Shown here piece after piece: positions 10,928-19,515 of a DNA stretch of 64,000 nucleotides. The translations under genes and the position numbers were made by a program. Origin of the DNA: Pohlia nutans (taxonomy: Eukaryota; Streptophyta; Bryopsida; Bryales; Mniaceae); contig CM040103.1 in NCBI GenBank assembly GCA_022496805.1, forward strand, positions 12,356,001 through 12,420,000. Direction: 5' to 3'. The notes under the pieces were generated by a model. That model was not told the origin of the DNA and did no database searches. It worked only from the letters and a program-made list of their open reading frames with translations. Position 1 is the first letter of the stretch; every line of letters begins with the position of its first letter.

Positions 10928-11977
10928 ATGGAAATAAATCAGGCCATGGATAGTGCATCGCCACAAATAGAGAATAGAGTGGCAACTCTTGCAGATCTTC
11001 AAGCTCTTATGAATAGTGTGCGGGAGGAGATCGCATTTCTTCGCAATCCAAGTAAAGAGCCTCAAATTGATCCAATGACTGAAGAAGCTAGACGAGAAAT
11101 TCACGGCCTACAACAAGAGCTTGTTCGATTAAGAGAAGCAAGACATGTATCACCCACGACCCTAATAGACAATTCAAGGCCTAGTACAAAAGAACCAAAA
11201 GCAAGTATGCCAGACAAGTTTGATGGAACAAGAACCAATTTCCAAGGTTTTGTGCAACAAGTACGGCTTTATCTACGCCTATATCCTTCTCGTTATCCAG
11301 ATGGATTTACTCAAGTTGCTTTCATAGGTACTCTTTTATCAGGAAATGCTCGCTCTTGGTTTGCTCCGCTATTGGAGAAGGATTCTCCAATACTCTATAA
11401 CCTAGAGGCTTTCATGGAAAGATTTACTGCTACATTTGGAGATAGCGATCTAGAAGGAGTAGCTGAAAGAAAGATACAAAATTTGCGACAAGGATCACGT
11501 TCTGCTGCAATCTATGCTGCAGAATTCCAACAACTTACATGTGATCTTGATTGGAACGATAAGGCGTTTATGACACGATTTCGATATGGACTGAGAGATG
11601 ATGTCAAAAACTTGTTGATCACTATGCCTAAAGTGGATACTTTAGAAGAACTTATATCTCAGGCAATTATTTGTGACAACCGCCTTTTTGAATTACGACA
11701 AGAAAGACGATCAGGTTGGAGAAATGAGGGAGCATTTGCTGCATTTTCAAAAGGTCCAGAAAATCACTCCACAGGTCCTGAACCTATGCAAATTAATGCG
11801 GTACGTTTCAAGCCCCTCACAGCTGAAGAAAAGAAGCGACGGTTTGAACAAAACTTGTGCTTATATTGTGGAGAGGCGGGCCATAAAGCTACAAATTGTT
11901 CGAAGAAACAGAAGACTCAAACAACAAGACTGAGGAGTACAAGCATACAGGAAAACGAGGACGCCCAGCCACAATAG
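10928..11977 (+). CDS. gag: Chromovirus Gag
   Basis: 349 residues from ATG (MEINQAMDSA), the first ATG after the leader. The N-terminal third is charged and helical. A retrotransposon gag core follows: MPDKFDGTRTNFQGFVQQV at about residue 93, then SWFAPLLE and the AEFQQL/DDVKNLL helices. One CCHC zinc knuckle, CLYCGEAGHKATNC, lies near residue 310. Gag packages the element RNA in cytoplasmic particles. It overlaps pol by about 80 bases in a different frame (pol is in the -1 frame relative to gag), so pol is probably expressed by -1 frameshifting; I do not see a textbook slippery heptamer. Confidence 0.92.
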   Translation: MEINQAMDSASPQIENRVATLADLQALMNSVREEIAFLRNPSKEPQIDPMTEEARREIHGLQQELVRLREARHVSPTTLIDNSRPSTKEPKASMPDKFDGTRTNFQGFVQQVRLYLRLYPSRYPDGFTQVAFIGTLLSGNARSWFAPLLEKDSPILYNLEAFMERFTATFGDSDLEGVAERKIQNLRQGSRSAAIYAAEFQQLTCDLDWNDKAFMTRFRYGLRDDVKNLLITMPKVDTLEELISQAIICDNRLFELRQERRSGWRNEGAFAAFSKGPENHSTGPEPMQINAVRFKPLTAEEKKRRFEQNLCLYCGEAGHKATNCSKKQKTQTTRLRSTSIQENEDAQPQ

Positions 11978-14900
11978 GGACTATGCGGCTGGACATCTCA
12001 ACATCCAAAAATAATCCAGGTCCCTTCCTCTCAGCTCAACCTTCAGATTGTTTTATGGTACCGTTACATTTTGGTATTCAAGAACTTCAAGTTAATGCTT
12101 TATTAGACTCGGGTGCATCTGCTTGCTTCATAGATGAAGAGTTTACCAAGCTTCACAATATTCCTCTTGTGAAGAAACCAAAGCCTGCCCATGTAGAGGT
12201 CATAGACGGACGACCATTGTCTTCGGGCAATGTTATCCATGAAACTAAACCGTTGAAGATACGTCTTGAAAACCATGAGAGCAACATTGTGTTTAATGTT
12301 ATCAAGACCCCTTCATGTCCTGTCATTTTGGGACTATCTTGGCTTGATAGATATAATCCATTAATAGATTGGAAGTTGCGAAAAGTAACATTTCCAACAA
12401 ACTCCTTGAAGGTGGAATCTGCCAAGACAATGTCTAGAAACAAACCTTTGTTTATAGGTGCAAGGGCTTTTATGAAGGAAGCCAAGCAAAATACACCTTT
12501 TGTCATCTTTGCTACTCCGACTCGTAAAAATGCGACTCCAACTTTCGTTATTCCAAAGCAGTATGAAGGATTCAAAGATGTATTTGAAAAGAAAAATGCT
12601 GACATGCTACCAGAACATCGACCCTACGACTGTGCTATAGATCTTCATGAAGGAATGCAACCACCTTTTGGCCCAATCTACAACTTATCGCAAATAGAGT
12701 TGGCAGAATTGCGGAAGTATATTGACGAAAATCTAGCCAAGAATTTTATTCGTCACTCAAAGTCGTCAGCTGGGGCACCGATTTTGTTCGTGAAAAAGAA
12801 GGATGGCTCTCTGCGAATGTGCGTGGACTATCGAGGCCTCAATAAGATAACTAAGAAAAACCGTTATCCGTTACCTTTGATTTATGGTCTCTTGGAGCAG
12901 CTCGGACGTGCAAAGATCTTTACGAAAATTGATCTTAGGGGAGCTTACAACCTCGTACGAATCAAGGAAGGAGACGAGTGGAAGACAGCTTTCCGTACAA
13001 GGTATGGCCATTTTGAATATAACGTCATGCCTTTTGGCCTTACCAATGCTCCGGCTGTTTTCCAACATATGATGAATGACATTTTTCGGGAGCACCTTGA
13101 CGACTTTGTTGTCATCTATCTGGATGACATTCTGATATTTTCGAAGAACGAAGAAGAACACAAGAAGCATGTTCGTTTGGTTCTTGAGAAACTACGAGAA
13201 CGAGGATTCTACGCGAAGTTGGAAAAATGTCTATTCCACCAAACGGAGATGGAATTTCTAGGGTTCGTTGCAACTACGGATGGCTTGAAGATGGACCCCA
13301 AGAAGGTGGAAGCAATTGTATCCTGGGAGGTTCCGAAGACAGTTAGAGACGTACAATGTTTTCTTGGCTTTGCTAACTTCTATCGGATCTTCATCAAGAA
13401 TTATTCTCGAGTCGCTGCTCCACTCACTCGGTTGACTTGTAAGGACAAGCTCGAATGGGGACCTCAAGCAGAAAAGGCATTCCAAGATCTTAAGACGACG
13501 TTTACTACGGCTCCAATCTTGGTACACCCTGACTTTGCAAAGGCCTTCTATTTGGAAACTGATGCTTCGGATTTTGCTTTGGGAGCCGTACTTTCACAGA
13601 TGGGCGAAGACAGTAAGCTCCATCCAGTTGCGTTTTATTCTCGGAAGTTCTCTGCCGCTGAAATCAACTACGAAATCCACGATAAGGAACTCCTTGCTAT
13701 AGTGGATTCTTTCCAAGAGTGGCGACACTTTCTCGAAGGCGCTGCGCATCCGGTGACCGTATATACGGATCACAAGAATTTAGAGTACTTCATGTCGGCT
13801 CGAGTCCTGAATCGACGTCAAGCTCGGTGGAATATGTCGTTGTCGCGATTTGACTTTGTTATCACCTATCGGCCTGGAAAGCAACAAGGACTATCCGATG
13901 CATTATCGAGGAGATTGTATATGGCGCCTAAAGCTGGAGAAGCAGCGTTTGATCAACAATGCGCTACATTATTGAAATCGGAGCATTTTAGAATTTGCAC
14001 TGCTGTCGTACCAATTGATGCGGACTTCCTCAACCAGGTACGTACTGCGACAATTGAAGATTTTGTAGCTCTTGAGATCAAGAAGTGTGTCGATAATGAC
14101 AAGTTCAAGGTAAAGGGAGATCTTTTGTATTTTGAAGAGCGACTGTATATTCCAAAGGGACCAACACGACTTCGAGTTCTCCAATCTCGCCACGACTTTC
14201 CAGCAGCAGGTCATTTTGGATACAACAAGACATTGGAGCTTATTTCGCGAGACTTTTGGTGGCCCCAAATGTGGAAGGATGTGAAGGAGTTTGTCCTCTC
14301 TAGTGATATTTGTTCAAGGTCCAAGAACCCTAGGCATCGCCCCTATGGACTTCTACAGCCATTGCCTATTCCGCATCGACCATGGTCTTCAGTTTCCATG
14401 GACTTCATTACGGACCTGCCGCCTTCAAACTCGTTCGACAGCATCTTTGTTGTGGTGGATCGGCTCACAAAGATGGCGCACTTTATTCCTTGCAAGAAGA
14501 CATCGTCAAGTGAGGACACAGCAAGATTCTTTCTTGATAATGTATATCGTTATCATGGTTTGCCAGATGATATTGTATCGGATCGAGGAACTCAGTTTGT
14601 TTCCAAGTTCTGGAGATCTCTTTTTATGATATTGAAGGTGGATATCAAGCTTTCTTCGGCTTTTCATCCTCAAACCGACGGTCAGACAGAACGGGTGAAT
14701 CAAGTCTTGGAGCAGTATCTACGTTGCACCATCAACTACCAGCAAGACGATTGGACCAAGTATCTACCGTTTGCCGAGTTTGCTTACAACAACACCCTTC
14801 ATGCGTCGACTCAACAAACACCGTTTTTTGCCAATTATGGATACCATCCAAAGCTCGATTTGTTAAATCCAGTAGCAAATAACAACCCGGCAGCAGAAGG

Positions 14901-15453
14901 CTTTGCGAAGCAGCTGTCGGAACTTCAAGCTACGTTGAAACTTCAATTACGGACCGCCCAAGAATCTTACAAGAGGACCGCAGATAAATTCCGGAATGAG
15001 GCACCTACTTTCAAGATTGGAGATAAAGTATGGCTTCTCCGACGGAATATCAAGACTAAACGACCGTGTGATAAGCTGAACTACCGCAGATTAGGACCAT
15101 TTGTCGTCCAGAAGCAAATCAATCCCGTGGCTTACCGTCTGGAGTTACCAGCCGTTATGAAGGTACATCCAGTCTTTCATGTCTCTTTATTGGAGCCTTA
15201 TCGAGAATCATTTTTCCCTGGAAGAGTGCAAAGTCCGCCACCTAGCATTGAAATTAAGAACCACGAGGAATACGAGGTCGAAAAGGTGCTAGATTCACGA
15301 CGAAGGTGGGGCAAGTTGGAGTATCTTGTTCATTGGTACGGCTACGATATTAATGAGCGAACGTGGGAGCCAGCCGAAAATCTTACAAATGCGCCGCAAA
15401 AAGTACAGGAATTTCATCAACGATATCCTGATAAACCGAAGCCATCTCGATGA
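11896..15453 (+). CDS. pol: Chromovirus Pol polyprotein with chromodomain
   Basis: About 1,185 open residues; the open frame begins inside gag, so the true N-terminus is set by frameshifting. Domains in order: aspartic protease (LLDSGASACFID, about residue 70), reverse transcriptase (FTKIDLRGAYN; catalytic VIYLDDILIFSK, about residue 410), RNase H (ETDASDFALGAVLSQ, then HDKELLAI and YTDHKNLE), integrase zinc-binding region (about 755-805), integrase core with D-D-E residues in SMDFITDLP, VSDRGTQF and TDGQTERVNQ, the GPY/F module (LGPFVVQKQ...HPVFHVSLLEPY), and a C-terminal chromodomain (EYEVEKVLDSRRR...LVHWYGY...TWEPAENL, about 1125-1170). Chromodomains direct integration to marked chromatin. 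The zinc motif has Ser for its third ligand Cys (SSDIC; AGT at 14302-14304). Otherwise it appears intact. Confidence 0.95.
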   Translation: MFEETEDSNNKTEEYKHTGKRGRPATIGTMRLDISTSKNNPGPFLSAQPSDCFMVPLHFGIQELQVNALLDSGASACFIDEEFTKLHNIPLVKKPKPAHVEVIDGRPLSSGNVIHETKPLKIRLENHESNIVFNVIKTPSCPVILGLSWLDRYNPLIDWKLRKVTFPTNSLKVESAKTMSRNKPLFIGARAFMKEAKQNTPFVIFATPTRKNATPTFVIPKQYEGFKDVFEKKNADMLPEHRPYDCAIDLHEGMQPPFGPIYNLSQIELAELRKYIDENLAKNFIRHSKSSAGAPILFVKKKDGSLRMCVDYRGLNKITKKNRYPLPLIYGLLEQLGRAKIFTKIDLRGAYNLVRIKEGDEWKTAFRTRYGHFEYNVMPFGLTNAPAVFQHMMNDIFREHLDDFVVIYLDDILIFSKNEEEHKKHVRLVLEKLRERGFYAKLEKCLFHQTEMEFLGFVATTDGLKMDPKKVEAIVSWEVPKTVRDVQCFLGFANFYRIFIKNYSRVAAPLTRLTCKDKLEWGPQAEKAFQDLKTTFTTAPILVHPDFAKAFYLETDASDFALGAVLSQMGEDSKLHPVAFYSRKFSAAEINYEIHDKELLAIVDSFQEWRHFLEGAAHPVTVYTDHKNLEYFMSARVLNRRQARWNMSLSRFDFVITYRPGKQQGLSDALSRRLYMAPKAGEAAFDQQCATLLKSEHFRICTAVVPIDADFLNQVRTATIEDFVALEIKKCVDNDKFKVKGDLLYFEERLYIPKGPTRLRVLQSRHDFPAAGHFGYNKTLELISRDFWWPQMWKDVKEFVLSSDICSRSKNPRHRPYGLLQPLPIPHRPWSSVSMDFITDLPPSNSFDSIFVVVDRLTKMAHFIPCKKTSSSEDTARFFLDNVYRYHGLPDDIVSDRGTQFVSKFWRSLFMILKVDIKLSSAFHPQTDGQTERVNQVLEQYLRCTINYQQDDWTKYLPFAEFAYNNTLHASTQQTPFFANYGYHPKLDLLNPVANNNPAAEGFAKQLSELQATLKLQLRTAQESYKRTADKFRNEAPTFKIGDKVWLLRRNIKTKRPCDKLNYRRLGPFVVQKQINPVAYRLELPAVMKVHPVFHVSLLEPYRESFFPGRVQSPPPSIEIKNHEEYEVEKVLDSRRRWGKLEYLVHWYGYDINERTWEPAENLTNAPQKVQEFHQRYPDKPKPSR

Positions 15454-15590
15454 TAGCTTTTTTCTCAAGTTTCTTTAGACAAGAGTATAAAAGGAGGGGA
15501 GGACACTACCTAAAACTCATAGTTGATGTTGTTATTTTCTCTAAGATAGAATAGAGTTTTATTCAAGTAGTCATAGTTTGGTCTGCAGTC

Positions 15591-15944
15591 ATGGATAGTC
15601 AAGAGATAGATAGTATACCAGTCGTGTCATCTCAACCAACGAACCCACGAAGGCGACCCCGAGATGAAGAACCGCATGTACCACGACGACGACGAAGGAT
15701 ACCAAGCAACTGATCGCTGGTGATTGTATTCGAGGTAGAGCCTGCTTTCAATGGTCTACCAGAAGGCGTGTTTGCAGGACAATTTCACAATGAAGACACG
15801 GAAGTTCATGCTTGGTCAGAAGTGGAAGGCGTAGGCCACTACCGTTGGCTTCAAGGACCAATGAACCACCTACCTCGTGAACAACAATGGGAGTTCATTG
15901 CAGACGTCATGCGACAAATCTTCATTTTTTTACGATGGTATTGA
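15591..15944 (+). pseudogene. Third ORF downstream of pol, one in-frame stop
   Basis: An ATG at 15591 opens 40 residues ending in an arginine-rich tail (RRRPRDEEPHVPRRRRRIPS). After a TGA at 15711-15713 the same frame continues for 74 more residues to 15944 (EVEPAFNGLPEGVFAGQF..., ...REQQWEFIADVMRQIF). There is no recognised domain. The position between pol and the polypurine tract is where some LTR elements keep an extra gene, but nothing here looks like an envelope protein (no signal peptide or membrane segment). It could be a decayed accessory ORF or chance openness. Confidence 0.35.
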
Positions 15945-15980
15945 CCGGCGACAACATTGCTTCTCGGAGACCTCGAAGCT

Positions 15981-15994
15981 AGAAGGAGAGGTGA
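15981..15994 (+). other. Polypurine tract
   Basis: AGAAGGAGAGGTGA lies immediately before the 3' LTR, the expected position for plus-strand priming. Another purine run (about 15487-15503, AAAAGGAGGGGAGGA) lies further upstream and could be a second or older tract. Confidence 0.6.
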
Positions 15995-16339
15995 TGTCAC
16001 GGACATACATTAGAAACTTCTAGAAGATTCCTTGAAGATTCTTAGAATATTCTTAGTATATTCTAATAGATTCTAAGAAGCTGCTCGAGAAGCTTCATGG
16101 TTAGTGGAAGTTGTTTGAGAAGCGTCCTAGTTCACAGAAGTAGCTCGAGAAGCTTCCTATCTAGTAGTATATATAGGAGTCGAGGCTGAAGGGTTCTTCA
16201 GTCTCGACAACGCATTTCTTAGAGCTCTAGCTCACCTCTCTTGGTGTTGTTTGTGTACTCATCTGATCAATCTAGTTCTTGCATGTTCTCTCTGAACTTC
16301 TTGTTTAGATTTATTGTGTGTATTTCCGTGTCCGTAACA
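15995..16339 (+). repeat. 3' LTR of chromovirus
   Basis: 345 bp, nearly identical to the 5' LTR apart from a 46-bp internal deletion and a few substitutions. It is followed by the target duplication ATTGA. Confidence 0.95.
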
Positions 16340-16790
16340 ATTGAGTACTATGGTGCAATTAGTTTGCCAAAACCTAATTAGATTTTAAAAAGTTCTTGAT
16401 TGGTGACCCCTTGATATTCAATTCTTTGTAGTGTAAATTTTTTTATAGGTAATGCAATTTTTTCCTAAAAGTAGGATGTGCACGTCAATGTTTCCTAAAT
16501 ATTTGTATAACAAAACTTTAAAAAATCATCACCAATATTTTTCAATCAGTCATTATGTACCACGATAAATAATACACAAACTAACTTATTAAAAACATGT
16601 TTTTTTTTTTTTTTTTTTTAAATTGAAATTTGGTGTGTTCATCGAAGTTGCATGAAACTATCCTTTTAATAGTTTAGTATTGAAAAATAGATCTAAAAAG
16701 GTCAAATTTTGAACGAATTCCTTACAAGTTAAAATTGAGGTCACCTTACTTTCTATAGGACACTGTTCATAGTCCAAAAATTGGACGCTC

Positions 16791-17830
16791 GGGCAGTTAA
16801 GGGTTAAAGGGGAGGTTTTTATTATTCATGATTTATTTTTAAAACCGTAAAGTACGAAGCCATCAATGGACATATATTCAAGGATTTGACATGAATTTTT
16901 TGATATTTACATATATATATATATATTTATCCTTTCTATTTTGATAAAATTTATTTATTTTAAACAATGAACAAAAGCCCAATTTAATTTTAAACAAAAA
17001 TAAATATAAAGTACACTCTATAAAAAATTTCATCAACTATCTATTTATATATACTTTGAAAAAAGGTGATTTTTGTATTCATATGATATCCAAGACGTTT
17101 TCACATGAAATTCACATTTACCTTTAGCTTTTAACTTACATATAAAAAGACATTGTCCTTTTAGAAGTCAACATAATAATAAAATCCTTTATTTAATATT
17201 GGTGATTTTTTTATGGTACATTGAAAATAAGATATACATATAATAAGTAGTTATGTAAAACTAAAGTTTTATAATTTTGATTCAAGGTAATAAAAAAATT
17301 TAATTTTGATAGTTTGAAAATTATCAAATACTGAATGACATGATAAAAATAAGTTTAATAATCATGCTATAGAAAATTAAAACTGATTGTGAAGATAGTT
17401 TTTGGAACGTAATATATTTTGTATTTTATGATGTTCATGTTCGAATCAATTCAGAGAATCTTAAAAAAACATTGATATAGTATTCGACACATTGGGATTC
17501 ATACCGTTCATTTTCTAATACATTTTTCTAAAATACACTATGTTAATTAATTTTTTGAAATCTAAATAAAATTATAAAGTGTGTGAGATTGAGGTTAAAA
17601 ATAAAGAAAATAGTTATCTTCGTCATACTAAAAAGCACATTCAAGAGTCTATTTAATTATTTATTTCAATTTAAACCCATTTTCATATACTTAGAACCTA
17701 CGGGCAATTTGGGGAGAAATTAAGGCCTTTGTGGTAATTTTTAAATGAATTGTCAGAGTCATTTTGTGCTGCCATTTTGGTTGAGGGTGCAATTTCACCT
17801 CACCTACTTATTTTTCTCATCAATTTAAGC
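16791..17830. other. AT-rich intergenic DNA
   Basis: Very AT-rich DNA with no coding region or RNA gene recognised. The last hundred bases ('tctcatcaatttaagcctac') recur in the same orientation near 19610, so a direct repeat flanks the hairpin between them. Confidence 0.5.
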
Positions 17831-17879
17831 CTACCTCTAAGTATTTAGTACTCGTGAACAATTTCGTGTGTAACTAAGA

Positions 17880-18247
17880 ACACGCAATTCGCTATTTATG
17901 CACTTGGCCAAGTGCGCTCATTTCATAAGCATATTTGACTTTTAAAAAGGTTGGTTAAATAGTTCTCTAAAAAACATCAATGTTGTCTTTCTTCAATCCC
18001 CCACATTGGAAACAAATAGTTATTTTAATAAATTTTTATTCTCATCTTTATCTTTTCTTTTATCTTTTATTTTTTATCTTAATTTCTTTCTTGTCTTCTT
18101 TCTTGTCTCCCTCTTGTCTTTCTTCTTGTCTTCTTTTTGTCTTTCTTCTTGTCTTCCTTTTTGTCTTCGTTGTCTTTTTTTTCTTCTACTTTTTCTTCAG
18201 TTGTGGCTGCTGAACCCTAAACAATGGGAGCAAACCAAAAACAAAAA

Positions 18248-18289
<42 letters not shown>

Positions 18290-19016
18290 CTCGTTTTTCG
18301 GGTTGGCCGTGGGGTGTTACTGAACCCTGAATGGCAGCCGCCAAAAAAAAAATTAATTAATTAATTTTAAAATTTTAAAAAATAAAATAAAAAAAATCCC
18401 TTTTTCTTCGCCGTGGGGTGCTGCTGAACCCTGAATGACAGGTTCCAAAAAAAAAATTGACTTTTTTGACTTTTTTCTAAAAATTACTATTTTTAGCCGC
18501 TTGGATGCGCGGCCGCACACCCATAAACCTTCTCATCTCCCTCATTTTATCTCCATCCCTCCCTCTCCATCCCTCCCTCTCCATCCCTCCTTCTCCATCC
18601 CTCCTTCTCCATCCCTCCATCTCCATCCCTCCCTCTCCATCCCTCTCTTTCCATCCCTCCCTCTTCATCCCTCCCTCCCTCTCAATCCCTCCCTCTCAAT
18701 CCCTCCCTCTCCATCCCTCCCCTCTCCTCATATATATAGGGGAGAGGAGAGGGTCTCTCCCATTCATTCTTCAACTCCCTCTCCCTCCCCTCACCTCTCC
18801 CCTATATATATATGAGGAGAAGGCAAGGAGAAGAAGAGGAAGAAGAGGAAGAAGAGTCTTTGGGTGTGCGGCCGCGCACCCCAGCGACTTAAAATAGTAA
18901 TTTTTAAAAAAGTCAAAAAAGTCAAAAAAAAAAGTTTTTTTTTTTTTTTTTTTTTTTTTTTTGGGCAGCTGCCATTCAGGGATCCGGAGCACTCCACGGC
19001 CAAGAAAAAGGGAAAA

Positions 19017-19047
<31 letters not shown>

Positions 19048-19515
19048 TGGCGGCTGCCATTCAGGGTTCAGCAGCACCCCACGGCCAACCCGAAAAACGA
19101 AAAAAAAATAAAAAATAAAAAATAAAAAATAAAAAATAAAAATAATTTTTTTTAATTTTTTTTTGGTTTGCTCCCATTGTTTAGGGTTCAGCAGCCACAA
19201 CTGAAGAAAAAGTAGAAGAAAAAAAAGACAACGAAGACAAAAAGGAAGACAAGAAGAAAGACAAAAAGAAGACAAGAAAGAAGACAAGAAAGAAGATGAG
19301 AAAGAAATCAAGATAAAAAAGAAAAAGATAAAAGAAAAGATAAAGTTGAGAATAAAAATTTATTAAAATAATTATTTGTTTACAATGTAATGGATTGAAG
19401 AAAGACAATAATCGTTGGTTTTTTAAAAATAAAAGTTAGACAAATAAAATCATGCGCTCGGGGACCAAGTGCATGATTATATAGCCAAGTGCGTAAATAG
19501 CGAATTGTGTGTTTA
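17880..19515. mobile_element. Long foldback (hairpin) element
   Basis: About 1.6 kb of imperfect palindrome. Paired landmarks run inward: 'gcaattcgctattta' (17886) with its complement near 19490; a CT-rich run of TTTCTTGTCTTC units with its GA-rich partner; 'gctgaaccctaaacaatggg' with 'cccattgtttagggttcagc'; 'ggttggccgtggggtg' with 'caccccacggccaacc'; 'gcgcggccgcacaccc' with 'gggtgtgcggccgcgc'. The centre (18541-18830) is a CCATCCCTCC minisatellite ending in two inverted copies of a TATATATAGGGGAGAGG motif. Apparent ORFs are low-complexity. No transposase was seen. Confidence 0.8.
18541..18720. repeat. CCATCCCTCCCTCT minisatellite
   Basis: About 13-14 tandem copies of a 12-16-base pyrimidine unit (CCATCCCTCCCTCT and variants) at the tip of the hairpin. 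Confidence 0.85.

Larger units (their letters stand above)
10030..16339 (+). mobile_element. Ty3/gypsy chromovirus, near-complete
   Basis: A 6,310-bp LTR retrotransposon flanked by the 5-bp target duplication ATTGA (10025-10029 and 16340-16344). LTRs begin TGTCACGG and end CCGTAACA. The order is LTR, leader with degenerate repeats, gag, pol (protease, RT, RNase H, integrase, chromodomain), a small third ORF, polypurine tract, LTR. gag and pol are open, and outside one 46-bp indel the LTRs differ at only a few bases, so the insertion looks recent. The integrase/RNase H style (YRPGKQQG, KFSAAEINYEIHDKELLAI) resembles the Tcn1-like chromoviruses known from fungi and non-seed plants; the clade call is inference. 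Confidence 0.95.
9305..16790. mobile_element. Foldback repeat split by a chromovirus
   Basis: The flanks of the gypsy element are inverted copies of each other. Left 9305-9460 and 9775-9900 match the reverse complement of 16345-16790, for example 'aaatattggtgatgatt' against 'aatcatcaccaatattt', and 'ggtaatgcaattttttcc' against 'ggaaaaaattgcattacc'. The gypsy element sits near the centre of this hairpin, and a smaller hairpin MITE (9471-9757) sits in the left arm. No coding capacity is visible in the foldback itself. Confidence 0.6.

Noticed and set aside
11896..11977. Specific slippery heptamer for gag-pol frameshifting
   Set aside because: No clear X-XXY-YYZ heptamer in the overlap; only the -1 relation of the frames is supported.
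18006..19408. Leu/Phe/Ser-rich and Lys-rich ORFs that look like membrane proteins
   Set aside because: Low-complexity translations of CT/GA and poly-T/poly-A tracts in the hairpin; mirrored on both arms.
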